Assembly (NCBI GenBank): GCA_017478485.1
Contig: JAFVDI010000003.1
Location: 186,001 to 250,000, forward strand
Origin: Clostridiales bacterium
GTDB taxonomy: Bacteria > Bacillota > Clostridia > Saccharofermentanales > Saccharofermentanaceae
Length of the DNA: 64,000 nucleotides
Direction: 5' to 3'
Shown: one piece after another, positions 9,176 to 18,435 of the stretch
Numbering within the stretch: the first letter of the stretch is position 1
Layout of the letters: each line of letters opens with the position of its first letter
The notes under the pieces: generated by a model
Databases searched by the model: none
What the model was told of the DNA's origin: nothing
The model's input: only the letters and a program-made list of their open reading frames with translations
Made by a program: the position numbers and the translations under genes

Positions 9176-10540
9176 ATGATTTTTAGGAATATTTCCAGAA
9201 AGACAGGCGCTGTTGTCCTTATCTTATCAATGGCATTGTCTTTCTGCTCATGCAGCATGTTCAGCAAGAAAGATGTTCTCGCTGCTGCAAAAGACGTAGC
9301 TGAGAATATTGAGGATTTCGATGCTGACAAGCTTCTTGATCTTTCAACTCTTAACAAGAACGGCGAAAAGGCGGAAGATCTCCGGAAGGGCCTTAACGGC
9401 GAATACCTTGACGAGAAGACAAAGAAATTCTGCGATGCCGTCCGCAAGACGATCCGTTATGAGATCATCGAGGATTCCTTCAGCGCGAAGGGCAATGAAG
9501 CTTCTGTCGACATCGAATTCAGGATCGTTGATTATAAGTCTCTTCTCAGGGGCACTTATAAGAATATCGATGAGCTCGTATCAGCCGTAAATGACAGTGA
9601 AGACACCATCAAGGTTACTTACGGAGCAAGATTTGTAAAAGAAGACGGTCAGTGGCTCCTTGATAACCTCATGGGCTCAAGCTTCCTCGGTATCTTCGAT
9701 TTTATGGATTCCGATATCGGAGCTCTCGCCGTGGATCTCACTGATATTGTTGAAAAGACTTCCTGGGCAGGCGCAGATGACGGTTCTTACAAGAACACGA
9801 GAAGACTTGCTCTTCAGATAGAGTTCAAGTCTGACATCAGCAAACTTGCAGGCAAGGGCGTCAAGATCTTTTATACTGTTTCCAAAGACGGCAGCGAGGT
9901 CTATAAGAGCAAGACTGCCGAGATCGGATCAAGCACCAGGCTCACTCTTCAGTACAGCACGACTCAGAATCCTGATGCTGAACTCAGATCCAATTATCTT
10001 GCAGCAGGCACTTACACTTTCAAGCTTCAGACCGAAGACGGAACTGTCATCACATCCCAGGATGTCAATGTAACGGTTGCAGTCGCTGAGACAACGGGCG
10101 GTACGACTACTTCTTCAAAGGGCTATGTCTTTAATGACAGTGAATTTAAAGCCAAAGTCCTTACCGCATCATGGGTCAATATTGATAATAAGCGTGTATC
10201 TACGGCTTCTTACGGTTCTGATGCTACGACGATCTCTTTCCAGATGCAGGTAGATCCTTCAATGACAGAGAATCTTTACTTCGCTTACTACTATGCTTCC
10301 ACTGTTTCCGAAGCCATGAAGATCAGACCCAAGACTGATTCTCCTGCCATCAGCGGCATTTCCAAGCCGATCGTTAACAGCAAGGGTACTTTCTATGCCA
10401 TGGGTCTCAAGACGAAGGTTGGAAAGAGCTTCAGGCCCGGCATCTATATCCTGGCCATCTTCTCTGAAGACAAGGAGACGATCTATGGTATCGCTGAGTG
10501 CCAGATCCTGTCACAGACGGCTTCAAGCTACAGAAACTGA
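9176..10540 (+). CDS. Predicted lipoprotein with C-terminal Ig-like domains
   Basis: Function unknown. A basic N-terminus, hydrophobic stretch and Cys-containing segment (ALSFCSCSMFSKK, about residues 21-33) look like a lipoprotein signal, though the residues before the Cys fit the lipobox only loosely. The next 130 residues resemble a soluble substrate-limited domain of unknown family; from about residue 195 there is a beta-strand-rich region with the motif LAAGTYTFKLQTEDGT, repeated in layout near the C-terminus, suggesting two Ig-like folds. Full 454 aa with a strong AGGAGGG site. Transcribed away from the two-component system, which could regulate it. The second lipoprotein at 10905 shares the Ig-like segment. 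Confidence 0.8.
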   Translation: MIFRNISRKTGAVVLILSMALSFCSCSMFSKKDVLAAAKDVAENIEDFDADKLLDLSTLNKNGEKAEDLRKGLNGEYLDEKTKKFCDAVRKTIRYEIIEDSFSAKGNEASVDIEFRIVDYKSLLRGTYKNIDELVSAVNDSEDTIKVTYGARFVKEDGQWLLDNLMGSSFLGIFDFMDSDIGALAVDLTDIVEKTSWAGADDGSYKNTRRLALQIEFKSDISKLAGKGVKIFYTVSKDGSEVYKSKTAEIGSSTRLTLQYSTTQNPDAELRSNYLAAGTYTFKLQTEDGTVITSQDVNVTVAVAETTGGTTTSSKGYVFNDSEFKAKVLTASWVNIDNKRVSTASYGSDATTISFQMQVDPSMTENLYFAYYYASTVSEAMKIRPKTDSPAISGISKPIVNSKGTFYAMGLKTKVGKSFRPGIYILAIFSEDKETIYGIAECQILSQTASSYRN

Positions 10541-10569
10541 TCTCCCGGCAGACAAAATGCAAAAAGAAG

Positions 10570-10598
10570 CGGCAGTTCCTTTGAGAACTGCCGTTTTT
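10570..10598 (+). terminator. Rho-independent terminator
   Basis: CGGCAGTTC pairs with GAACTGCCG (9 bp, loop CTTTGA), followed by five T residues. It ends the lipoprotein transcript and lies next to the 3' end of the converging DUF1294 gene; the preceding A-run (10561-10566) would give a T-run on the minus strand, so it may work both ways. Confidence 0.85.
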
Positions 10599-10604
10599 GA
10601 TGTT

Positions 10605-10883
10605 TTAGTTTTTGAAAAAGAGGAAGTACGTACCGGCTGCTATCAGGATGAACTGGATGATCATGAAGACCGGGACTAAAACCTTGAAGGAAGTGTGCTT
10701 TGTCTTGTGGCGGAAGATCTTCATTCCAAGGAAGGCGCCCAGACCGCCAAAGCACGCGGAAAAGAGAAGGAGAGTCTTTTCGGGGATCCTCCATTTTCCT
10801 TTCTTGGCCTTGGCTTTGTCTGCTCCGTACAATATGAACGTGATGACGGTCATTATTGCGTAAAATACAAGAAAAATTTTCAT
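10605..10883 (-). CDS. DUF1294 family small membrane protein
   Basis: 92 aa protein of the DUF1294 family: an N-terminal hydrophobic helix (residues 2-19), the family motif YGADKAKAKKGKWRIPE, a glycine-rich central helix (FGGLGAFLGMKIFRHKTKH) and a C-terminal helix. The RIPE and RHKT segments are the family hallmarks. Function is not known for the family. Its start lies 21 bases from the start of the divergent lipoprotein gene. Confidence 0.85.
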   Translation of the reverse strand: MKIFLVFYAIMTVITFILYGADKAKAKKGKWRIPEKTLLLFSACFGGLGAFLGMKIFRHKTKHTSFKVLVPVFMIIQFILIAAGTYFLFFKN

Positions 10884-10904
10884 GGCTATATTATAATCGT
10901 TGAG

Positions 10905-11453
10905 ATGAAAATTACGAAGAGACCTTACAATGTTTTTTCAAAGACCGTTTTGGCTGTTTTGTGTATGACGGCGTTCATTCTCATGCCGGGATGCAGCATA
11001 CTTGAAGATGATGATCCTTCGGGCCGGTCTTCGGGAGTGAAAGCTTCAGCATCGGATCACGGTACTTCTGATGAAAGTGAGACCGAAGCGACATTGGGTG
11101 AGAACGATACCGGTTATGAACGCATCTGTAAGGCTTATATCTATTCCGCGTGGTATGATGTCGAAAAAGACAATCCGGTAGATTACACTTCGATAGATTC
11201 GAACGATGCATATGCATTGAAGTGTGTTTTCTACTTCAATGAACCTGTTACCGGCGCTTTCAGGGCAGTCTTGAAAAAGGATGGAAAGCAGCTTGCGGTA
11301 AAAGATTTCAGGATCAGCGAAAAAGTCGTCAGCGAGATCGAGTTTTCGGCGGGTCTTGAAGGGATCGGAACTTTTGAGAAGGGCGCCTATACCGTTTCTC
11401 TTGAGACAGAAGACAAAAGCGTAGCCGTATCGGACGTTATGAGGGTTAACTGA
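10905..11453 (+). CDS. Predicted lipoprotein, Ig-like
   Basis: 182 aa, function unknown. The true start is the ATG at 10905: from there the protein reads as a basic N-terminus (MKITKRPYNVFSK), a hydrophobic core and the lipobox LMPGCS, with Cys29 as the lipidated residue. A Ser/Asp/Glu-rich linker follows, then one beta-sandwich-like domain (about residues 65-182) whose end (FEKGAYTVSLETEDKSVAV) matches the Ig-like segment of the lipoprotein at 9176. The open frame runs upstream of 10905 but that part overlaps the minus-strand DUF1294 gene. The stop overlaps the next gene by one base (TGATG). A TATAAT at 10892-10897 lies only seven bases before the start. Confidence 0.78.
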   Translation: MKITKRPYNVFSKTVLAVLCMTAFILMPGCSILEDDDPSGRSSGVKASASDHGTSDESETEATLGENDTGYERICKAYIYSAWYDVEKDNPVDYTSIDSNDAYALKCVFYFNEPVTGAFRAVLKKDGKQLAVKDFRISEKVVSEIEFSAGLEGIGTFEKGAYTVSLETEDKSVAVSDVMRVN

Positions 11454-12352
11454 TGTTTGTAGCAGACAAGTGGAAGGATTATGAGATCCTTTATGCCGGA
11501 AAAGGCGAGAAGTATGAGCGCTGGGGCAATGTAAAGCTCCTGCGTCCCGATCCGCAGGCTGTATGGCCTGTCATAGAGGGCGGCAAAGTAACCTCAATGG
11601 ACAAGGTTTCTTCTCCTGACGCACGTTACAGCAGGAGCAGTTCCGGCGGCGGTTCATGGACTAGGCTTTCACAGATGCCGTCTTCCTGGAAGATCTCTTA
11701 TGATTCGCTCGGAAAGAAGCTCACGTTCATAATCGAACCCACAAGCTTCAAGCATACGGGACTTTTCCCCGAACAGGCCGTAAACTGGGACTTCTGCGGA
11801 AAGCTTATCGAAGACGCTGCGGCAAAAGGGAAGAAGGAGATAAGGATCTTAAACCTGTTCGCCTACACGGGCGCAGCGACTCTTTCTTGTGCCGCTCACG
11901 GCGCTTCGGAGGTCGTTCATGTTGATGCTTCAAAGGGTATGATAGCACGTGCCAAAGAGAATGTTGCGGCAAGTGACTTCACCGGAAGCTATATACGTTT
12001 CATTGCCGATGACTGCCAGAAGTTTGTCGAGCGCGAGATAAGGCGCGGAAGGAAATATGAGGGAATAATAATGGATCCTCCTTCATACGGAAGAGGCCCT
12101 TCCGGTGAGCTTTGGAAGCTTGAGGATTCTTTCTATGGCCTTGTTAACCTGACCTCAAATCTCTTGTCAGATGATCCGCTTTTCTTTATAGCCAGTTCAT
12201 ATGCGACCGAGATCACGGCGGAAGCATCAGGACAGATCCTGTCTCTCGGCATTAACGGCGGCAGGGTAGATGCGGGTGAGATAGGACTTCCCGTAAGCAG
12301 GATGGGCATCAATCTGCCCTGCGGTTCAGTAGCCAGATGGACTCCGAAGTAA
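11453..12352 (+). CDS. Class I SAM-dependent methyltransferase, RlmI/RlmK-like
   Basis: 299 aa predicted rRNA-type methyltransferase. An N-terminal beta-rich part precedes a Rossmann domain with motif I NLFAYTGAATLSCA (about residues 134-147), a HVDASKGMI motif II and the DPPSYGRG catalytic-type motif IV (about 205-212), which is the DPPxxG form seen in the RlmI/RlmK and related m5C/m2G family. It lacks a clear PUA domain of full RlmI. Start ATG overlaps the lipoprotein stop by one base, and its end overlaps the next pseudouridine synthase gene by 16 bases, giving a small RNA-modification pair. The modified base is unknown. Confidence 0.82.
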   Translation: MFVADKWKDYEILYAGKGEKYERWGNVKLLRPDPQAVWPVIEGGKVTSMDKVSSPDARYSRSSSGGGSWTRLSQMPSSWKISYDSLGKKLTFIIEPTSFKHTGLFPEQAVNWDFCGKLIEDAAAKGKKEIRILNLFAYTGAATLSCAAHGASEVVHVDASKGMIARAKENVAASDFTGSYIRFIADDCQKFVEREIRRGRKYEGIIMDPPSYGRGPSGELWKLEDSFYGLVNLTSNLLSDDPLFFIASSYATEITAEASGQILSLGINGGRVDAGEIGLPVSRMGINLPCGSVARWTPK

Positions 12353-13026
12353 CCGTTTTCGATGGAATAAAGATACTTTACGAAGACAATCATGTGATCG
12401 TCTGTATTAAACCTGCCGGCGTGCTTTCACAAAGTGACGGATCAGGTGCTCCTGACATGCTTACCATTCTCAAAAGGTATATCAAGGAGAAGTACGGAAA
12501 GCCCGGAGAAGTCTATTTGGGACTGGTCCACAGGCTTGACAGGCCTGTTTCGGGCGTAATGGTCTTCGCAAGGACGTCCAAGGCTGCATCGAGGCTTTCA
12601 GAGCAGATCAGGACGAGAAAAGTGGAGAAGCTCTACAGATGCGTGGTCAACGGCGTTCTTGAGGGATCGGGAAGGTTGGAGAATTATATTTCCAAGGATG
12701 AAGACAGGAACATTGTAACGGTTTCGGACAGCGAAAAGCCCGGATACAAGGCTTCTTACCTTGATTACAGGGCAATTGCCACAAAGGACGGCCTTACGCT
12801 GACGGAGATCAGGCTGGGGACGGGCAGATCTCACCAGATAAGGGCTCAGATGGCTCATAACGGATACCCGCTCGTGGGCGATCAGAAATACGGTCTGAAG
12901 GACAATCGCTGCAAAGATATTGCGCTCGAATCCTTCAAATTATCTTTCGAACATCCCGTAAAGCGCGAATTCATTACGTTTGAGGCTCCGATCCCCGAAG
13001 GGTTTCCCTGGAATCTGTTTGCTTGA
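12337..13026 (+). CDS. RluA family pseudouridine synthase
   Basis: 229 aa rRNA or tRNA pseudouridine synthase of the RluA/RluC/RluD superfamily without an S4 domain. The catalytic motif HRLDRPVSGVMVFARTS is at about residues 64-80, and the C-terminal GRSHQIRAQMAHNGYPLVGD motif (about 163-182) is complete. The N-terminal ILYEDNHVIVCIKPAG is also typical. It begins inside the end of the methyltransferase gene (16-base overlap), so translation is probably coupled. The RNA target cannot be assigned. Confidence 0.92.
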   Translation: MDSEVTVFDGIKILYEDNHVIVCIKPAGVLSQSDGSGAPDMLTILKRYIKEKYGKPGEVYLGLVHRLDRPVSGVMVFARTSKAASRLSEQIRTRKVEKLYRCVVNGVLEGSGRLENYISKDEDRNIVTVSDSEKPGYKASYLDYRAIATKDGLTLTEIRLGTGRSHQIRAQMAHNGYPLVGDQKYGLKDNRCKDIALESFKLSFEHPVKREFITFEAPIPEGFPWNLFA

Positions 13027-13051
13027 TTTCCAAAACCTGAAAATATATAAT
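13023..13051 (+). promoter_or_regulatory. Promoter for ileS
   Basis: TTGATT (13023-13028), an exact 17-base spacer and a perfect TATAAT (13046-13051); the -35 overlaps the stop codon of the pseudouridine synthase. The remaining 40-base leader is too short for a T-box. Confidence 0.75.
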
Positions 13052-13090
13052 TTTAACTTGCAAAATTATATATAAAGGTGACTCAGGTTT

Positions 13091-16000
13091 ATGTACAAAA
13101 AAGTCTCAAAAGACCTCAACTTCGTCGACAGAGAGAAGCAGGTACTCGATTTCTGGAAGAAGAACGACATCTACAAGAAGAGCATCGCTCCCAAAGCGGA
13201 CGGCGCTCCGACTTTTACCCTTTATGACGGCCCGCCGACGGCTAACGGCAAGCCTCATATCGGTCATATCAAGACCAGAGTCATTAAGGACGTAATTCCG
13301 AGATATCACGCAATGAAGGGCGAGGGAATCGTCTTCAAGGCAGGCTGGGATACACACGGCCTTCCTGTTGAACTTGAAGTCGAGAAGGCTTTGGGCATCA
13401 ACGGCAAGCCTCAGATCGAAAGCTACGGCGTTGAGCCTTTCATCAAGAAGTGTAAGGAATCCGTCTGGACATACAAGGATCAGTGGGAGCACATGAGCGA
13501 CCGCGTCGGTTTCTGGGCTGACATGGAGAATCCTTACGTCACATACGACAACAACTACATTGAGTCCGAGTGGTGGGCACTCAAGCAGATGTGGGACAAG
13601 GGCCTTATCTACAAAGGCCACAAGATCGTTCCTTACTGCCCGAGATGCGGAACCGCTCTTTCTTCTCACGAAGTTGCACAGGGCTATAAGACCGTCAAGG
13701 AAAGGTCCGCTGTCGTAAGATTTAAGTGCGTTGACGAGGATGCTTATTTTCTCGCATGGACCACAACACCCTGGACGCTTCCTTCAAACGTTGCTCTCTG
13801 CCTTAATCCTGATGCAGAGTATTCAAAGGTAAAGGCCTGCGACGGTTACACTTACTACATGGCAACCGCGCTCCTCGATACAGTCCTCGGCAGCCTTGCC
13901 AAGGACGGCGAGAAGGCATACGAGATCCTTGAGTCTTACAAGGGTACTGACCTTAAGGGCAGATCTTATGTCGCTCTTTATGAAGGTGCGGCAAAGGAAG
14001 CTTCAAACCAGAAGAAAAAGGCTCACTACACAGTCTGCGACGATTATGTAACGATGGAAGACGGTACCGGTATCGTTCACATCGCTCCCGCTTTCGGTGA
14101 AGATGACGCAAGAGTAGGAAGAGACAACGATCTTCCTATGGTACAGTTCGTAGATACAAGGGGTAATCTCACGGAGGAGACTCCTTTTGCAGGAATGTTC
14201 GTTAAGGATGCGGATCCTGAAGTCCTCAAGGACCTCGATTCAAGGAATCTCCTTTTCTCAGCTCCCAAGTTCGAGCACGAATACCCTTTCTGCTGGAGAT
14301 GCGACACACCTCTGATCTACTTTGCAAGAAGCACATGGTTCATCGCTATGAGTAAGAAGAGGGACGAGCTCCTCAAGTCCAACAACATGATCAACTGGAT
14401 GCCTGAGACTATCAGGGACGGCCGTATGGGCGACTTCCTCAGAAACGTAATCGATTGGGGTATCTCCCGTGAGCGTTACTGGGGCACACCGCTTCCGGTC
14501 TGGGAGTGCGAGTGCGGACACAGACACTGCATCGGTTCCATCGAAGAGCTCAAGTCAATGAGTGATGACTGCCCTGAAAACATCGAGCTTCATAAGCCTT
14601 ATGTTGACAGCGTTCACATCAAGTGCCCCAAGTGCGGCGGCAAGATGAAGAGAGTCACTGAGGTTATCGACTGCTGGTTCGACTCCGGTTCAATGCCTTT
14701 TGCCCAGTATCACTATCCTTTCGAGAATAAGGAATTCTTCGAGTCACACTATCCCTGCAATTTCATCTCCGAGGGTATCGACCAGACGAGAGGCTGGTTC
14801 TATTCGCTTATCGCTATCTCAACAGTTCTTTTCGGAAGAGCTCCTTTCGAGAACTGCATCGTAATGGGTATCGTCCAGGATAAGGACGGCATCAAGATGA
14901 GCAAGCATCTGGGCAACATTGTTGATCCTTGGGATGTTCTTGATTCACAGGGTGCAGACGCAGCAAGATGGTATTTCTATACTGCAAACCAGCCCTGGCT
15001 GCCTTCAAGATTCTCAAAGGAAGCAGTCAACGACGGCATCAAGAAGTTCATCGGTACATTCTGGAATACATATGCATTCTACGTAATGTATGCCGATATC
15101 GATAACTTCGATCCTACAAAGCACACACTTGATAAGGCTACATTGGGCGCAATGGACAGATGGGTCCTCTCACGTCTCAACACTCTCATCAAGACAGTAA
15201 CCGAGAAGATGGATGCTTATGACATTTCCCAGTCCGCAAGGCTTATCCAGGATTTCACCGAAGAGCTTTCCAACTGGTATGTAAGACGCTGCCGTGACAG
15301 ATACTGGGGCGCTGAGGAGACACAGGACAAAGTCAATGCTTACATGACTCTTTATACTGTTCTCGACAACCTCACAAGACTGTGCGCACCTTTCGTTCCT
15401 TTCATGACGGAAGAGATCTATCAGAACATCGTACGTTCTGTTGACAGCAGCGCGCCCGAGTCAGTACACCTTGCCAAGTATCCTGTAGCTGATGAGAGCC
15501 TCATCGATACTAAGCTTGAGGACGAGATGGAGCTCGTTCAGGAGATCGTTACATTAGGTCACAGCTGCCGTGAGTCCGCAAGCCTCAAGAACCGTCAGCC
15601 TTTGTCCCTCATCTATGTAGTATCCGACAGGACCCTTGATGATGAGTACAAGTCCATCGTTCTTGACGAGCTCAACATCAGGGAGATGGAAGTCCTGGCA
15701 GATGCTTCAAAGCTTGTTGATTACACTTTCAAGCCCCAGCTCCGTACATGCGGTAAGAAGTTCGGTAAGAACCTCAATGCCGCAAAGGAGGTCATCGCAA
15801 ATCTTCCGGGCAAGGAAACATACAATGCTCTCAAGTCAGGTTCCGTAAAGATCACTGTCGAGGGTGAAGAATATGAGATGACAGAAGAGGATTTCCTCAT
15901 TGAGACAACACAGCCTGAGGGATTCTCCACACAGAATTCCGGAGATCTTACTGTTTCGATCTCAACGGTTCTTACAGAAGACCTTATCGAAGACGGTTTT

Positions 16001-16237
16001 GTCCGTGAGATGATCTCCAAGATCCAGACCCAGCGTAAGGAAACAGGTCTTGAGGTCACAGACCGTATCGTTCTCAAGTATGCCGGTAACGACAAGCTTG
16101 CTGCGATCATTGAGAAGAAGAAGGAATTCCTTGCATCAGAGGTCCTCGCAACCGACATCATCGCAGGTGACGGCGAGAATGCCAAGGAATGGAACGTTAA
16201 CGGCGAGAAGATCACATTCTCGGTCGCTAAAGCTTGA
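13091..16237 (+). CDS. ileS: Isoleucyl-tRNA synthetase
   Basis: Class I synthetase charging tRNA-Ile, with an editing domain that removes valine. HIGH is HIGH-type PHIGH at residues 55-59 and KMSKH at 602-606. Length (1048 aa), the central Cys-rich segments (CPRCG; CECGHRHC; CPKCGG) and the long C-terminal anticodon-binding part without the terminal zinc finger fit the type 2 (eukaryote-like) IleS better than the roughly 920 aa type 1 of Bacillus. Type 2 enzymes are known to tolerate mupirocin better. It has its own promoter and is followed 11 bases later by an M50 protease gene. Confidence 0.96.
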   Translation: MYKKVSKDLNFVDREKQVLDFWKKNDIYKKSIAPKADGAPTFTLYDGPPTANGKPHIGHIKTRVIKDVIPRYHAMKGEGIVFKAGWDTHGLPVELEVEKALGINGKPQIESYGVEPFIKKCKESVWTYKDQWEHMSDRVGFWADMENPYVTYDNNYIESEWWALKQMWDKGLIYKGHKIVPYCPRCGTALSSHEVAQGYKTVKERSAVVRFKCVDEDAYFLAWTTTPWTLPSNVALCLNPDAEYSKVKACDGYTYYMATALLDTVLGSLAKDGEKAYEILESYKGTDLKGRSYVALYEGAAKEASNQKKKAHYTVCDDYVTMEDGTGIVHIAPAFGEDDARVGRDNDLPMVQFVDTRGNLTEETPFAGMFVKDADPEVLKDLDSRNLLFSAPKFEHEYPFCWRCDTPLIYFARSTWFIAMSKKRDELLKSNNMINWMPETIRDGRMGDFLRNVIDWGISRERYWGTPLPVWECECGHRHCIGSIEELKSMSDDCPENIELHKPYVDSVHIKCPKCGGKMKRVTEVIDCWFDSGSMPFAQYHYPFENKEFFESHYPCNFISEGIDQTRGWFYSLIAISTVLFGRAPFENCIVMGIVQDKDGIKMSKHLGNIVDPWDVLDSQGADAARWYFYTANQPWLPSRFSKEAVNDGIKKFIGTFWNTYAFYVMYADIDNFDPTKHTLDKATLGAMDRWVLSRLNTLIKTVTEKMDAYDISQSARLIQDFTEELSNWYVRRCRDRYWGAEETQDKVNAYMTLYTVLDNLTRLCAPFVPFMTEEIYQNIVRSVDSSAPESVHLAKYPVADESLIDTKLEDEMELVQEIVTLGHSCRESASLKNRQPLSLIYVVSDRTLDDEYKSIVLDELNIREMEVLADASKLVDYTFKPQLRTCGKKFGKNLNAAKEVIANLPGKETYNALKSGSVKITVEGEEYEMTEEDFLIETTQPEGFSTQNSGDLTVSISTVLTEDLIEDGFVREMISKIQTQRKETGLEVTDRIVLKYAGNDKLAAIIEKKKEFLASEVLATDIIAGDGENAKEWNVNGEKITFSVAKA

Positions 16238-16248
16238 GGTAGAGATAA

Positions 16249-16986
16249 ATGCTGATAAGGCTGTTACAGGCAGATATGAGTATCCAGGAGAAGATCCTGC
16301 TTGCTCTTATAATGATCTTTGCGCTGACACTGTCGTTCTCCATCCATGAATTCATGCACGCAGCTACGGCTGACTGGCTCGGCGACAGCACGCCCCGCAA
16401 CATGGGCCGTCTGACACTGAATCCGGTGGCTCATTTAGATCCTGTCGGAACGCTTCTGCTTCTGGTTGCCGGATTCGGATGGGGCAAGCCTGTCATGTAT
16501 AACCCTAACAGGCTTAACAGGTTCAGAAGTCCGAGGATCATGAACATAATGGTCCATCTCGCAGGCGTAACGGGGAACTTCATCCTCGCATTGCTTTCCG
16601 CGGTCATTGCGACACTTATCGCATGCATCGCTAACGGAAGGGTAGCTTCAGGCAGCACGGCTTCTATAGCCATCTCCACGGTAATCTCTGCATTATCCTA
16701 CACAGAGTCATTTTCGCTGATGCTCCTGGCATTTAATCTTCTTCCGGTCCCGCCGCTCGACGGATTCCATGTTCTCGAAGAACTCCTTCCTTACAGGATC
16801 AGAAGCAAGGAAGGATACCGCAAGTTTGAGATGTTCAGTCCTTATGCGATCTGGATACTGTTCATCATAAGCCGTATCAGCGACATTGACATCATCGGAA
16901 TGCTCATAATGTATATTCAGTATCCGTTCATGATTGCCATCACCTCAATATGCAATCTGATCTACATGGCATTCGGGTTGGGGTAA
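16249..16986 (+). CDS. Site-2 protease family (M50) membrane metalloprotease
   Basis: 245 aa integral membrane protease of the small M50 group common in Bacillota (YwhC/Rip-like). The zinc motif is HEFMHA in the first helix, followed by the typical NPVAHLDPVGTLLLL stretch, several hydrophobic helices, and the third zinc ligand motif NLLPVPPLDGFHVL. There is no PDZ domain, unlike RseP at 32516. A GAGGTAG site precedes the ATG; MSIQEK at 16276 is a less well supported alternative start. It lies just before scpA; M50-scpA-scpB is a common gene order in this phylum. Substrate unknown. Confidence 0.9.
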   Translation: MLIRLLQADMSIQEKILLALIMIFALTLSFSIHEFMHAATADWLGDSTPRNMGRLTLNPVAHLDPVGTLLLLVAGFGWGKPVMYNPNRLNRFRSPRIMNIMVHLAGVTGNFILALLSAVIATLIACIANGRVASGSTASIAISTVISALSYTESFSLMLLAFNLLPVPPLDGFHVLEELLPYRIRSKEGYRKFEMFSPYAIWILFIISRISDIDIIGMLIMYIQYPFMIAITSICNLIYMAFGLG

Positions 16987-16999
16987 AGGACAGATACCG

Positions 17000-17758
17000 A
17001 TGGCAGCGGCTTTGATCAAACCGGAATTGAGATTACAGCACTTTGAAGGTCCGTTGGACCTTCTTTGCCATCTTATCGAAAAGAATGACATAGACATCTG
17101 CGATATACCGATCGCTGAGATCACATCGCAGTATATGGACTATCTTGCCGCGATGAAAAAGCTCGACATGGATATCGCTTCCGAATTCCTTCTCATGGGA
17201 GCGACGCTGGTCCACATCAAGTCCCGTATGATGCTCCCCGGTAAAAAGAACGGCGAGACAAATGACGGTGAAGTCGACCCGAGGGAAGAACTCGTCATTT
17301 CGCTCATGAGATACAAGAGATGCCGCGTTTTCGCGAATGAACTTCGTGAGCGCCGCGCCAAATACGAAGGCGCGAGGTTCAGGACGAGAGCTACCGCCAA
17401 GGAGCTCGGCATTGATACAAAGAAGATATCCACTGATTTTTCAAAAGAAGAATTCGAGAATGCGGTATCTGATATCAACAGCAGGAATGAGATGCGCTTT
17501 ACTGATATCTCACAGAAGATCAAGCATATCTTAAGGCGTGACAAGATATCCGTCAGACAGAGGATGAAGTCACTCTGGCTCACGATCACAAAGAAGGGAA
17601 AGATGTTCTTTTCTGAACTCTTTGCAGGCAAAAAGCCCGAAAAGATCGACAAGATCGTCAGCTTCCTTGCGATACTTGAGCTTGTCAGAAACAACGACAT
17701 TACCGCTGTTCAGAAGGGCAGCTTTGAAGACATTCTTATCGAAGAGAAGAGAAAGTGA
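17000..17758 (+). CDS. scpA: Segregation and condensation protein A
   Basis: Kleisin subunit that bridges the heads of the Smc dimer and helps compact and segregate the chromosome. The N-terminal motif FEGPLDLLCHLIEKNDIDI and the ITSQYMDYL segment are the hallmark of ScpA; the C-terminal winged-helix (VSFLAILELVRNNDITAVQ) closes the protein. 252 aa is the usual size. Its TGA overlaps a GTGA at 17755, where scpB begins. Confidence 0.95.
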   Translation: MAAALIKPELRLQHFEGPLDLLCHLIEKNDIDICDIPIAEITSQYMDYLAAMKKLDMDIASEFLLMGATLVHIKSRMMLPGKKNGETNDGEVDPREELVISLMRYKRCRVFANELRERRAKYEGARFRTRATAKELGIDTKKISTDFSKEEFENAVSDINSRNEMRFTDISQKIKHILRRDKISVRQRMKSLWLTITKKGKMFFSELFAGKKPEKIDKIVSFLAILELVRNNDITAVQKGSFEDILIEEKRK

Positions 17759-18435
17759 TTATGGATACAGAATTCAGAGTAACAGCACAAGAACTTCCCG
17801 GCGCTATTGAATCGCTGCTTTTCGTATCGGGTGACCCGATCTCTATTGACAAGCTCTCAGAACTCCTCAACGTTAAAAGAGCAGCCGTAGAAGAAGCTCT
17901 CAAGAGCCTTATGTCCAAGTATAAGAACAATCCCTGGGGCGGACTCGAGATCAGGAAGATCGAGGATTCGTATGCCATGATGACGAGACCCGAACAGAAG
18001 AAGTTCATTGAAAGACTTTATGCGCCCAAGTCCCAGGTGCCTCTCTCTCAGGCATCTTACGAGACGCTGGCCGTTATCGCATATAACCAGCCCTGCACGA
18101 GGGCGCAGGTAGAGACCGTCAGAGGCGTTTCTTCCGATTCCATCATCTCAAGGCTCTTAGATCGCGGATGGATCGAAGAGGCAGGGTGCCTGGACGCTCC
18201 CGGAAGACCTGCGCTATTTGCAACTTCAAGGCAGTTCCTGACTGAGTTCGGTATCGAGTCTGTTGACGATCTCCCGCCGATGGAGCTCATGAGCTACCAG
18301 ACGATCAGGGACATGGAGAACTCGCTGCGTGAGGCTGCTGGCGGAGAAGACAAGCAGATCACGATCGATGCGCTGATGGGTGGAGCAAAGCCAGAATCGG
18401 AAACGGAAGGGGAAGAAGACAATGGAGACGACTGA
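17755..18435 (+). CDS. scpB: Segregation and condensation protein B
   Basis: Partner of ScpA in the Smc condensin complex; a dimer of tandem winged helices. Recognised by AIESLLFVSGDPIS at the start, LRLTRPEQ-like segment (YAMMTRPEQKKFIE) and LSQASYETLAVIAYNQPCTR in the middle, and GAPGRPALFATS-like DAPGRPALFATSRQFL. Two starts are possible: GTG at 17755, overlapping scpA by four bases, or ATG at 17761; the coupled GTG is given here. About 226 aa. The C-terminal 14 bases overlap the next gene. Confidence 0.94.
   Translation: MIMDTEFRVTAQELPGAIESLLFVSGDPISIDKLSELLNVKRAAVEEALKSLMSKYKNNPWGGLEIRKIEDSYAMMTRPEQKKFIERLYAPKSQVPLSQASYETLAVIAYNQPCTRAQVETVRGVSSDSIISRLLDRGWIEEAGCLDAPGRPALFATSRQFLTEFGIESVDDLPPMELMSYQTIRDMENSLREAAGGEDKQITIDALMGGAKPESETEGEEDNGDD

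Noticed and set aside
10695..10904. 70-residue N-terminal extension of the lipoprotein at 10905
   Set aside because: It runs through the antisense of the DUF1294 gene and would bury the lipoprotein signal peptide.
13027..13090. T-box leader before ileS
   Set aside because: Only about 40 bases lie between the promoter and the start codon; no specifier loop or AGGGTGG-type T-box sequence.
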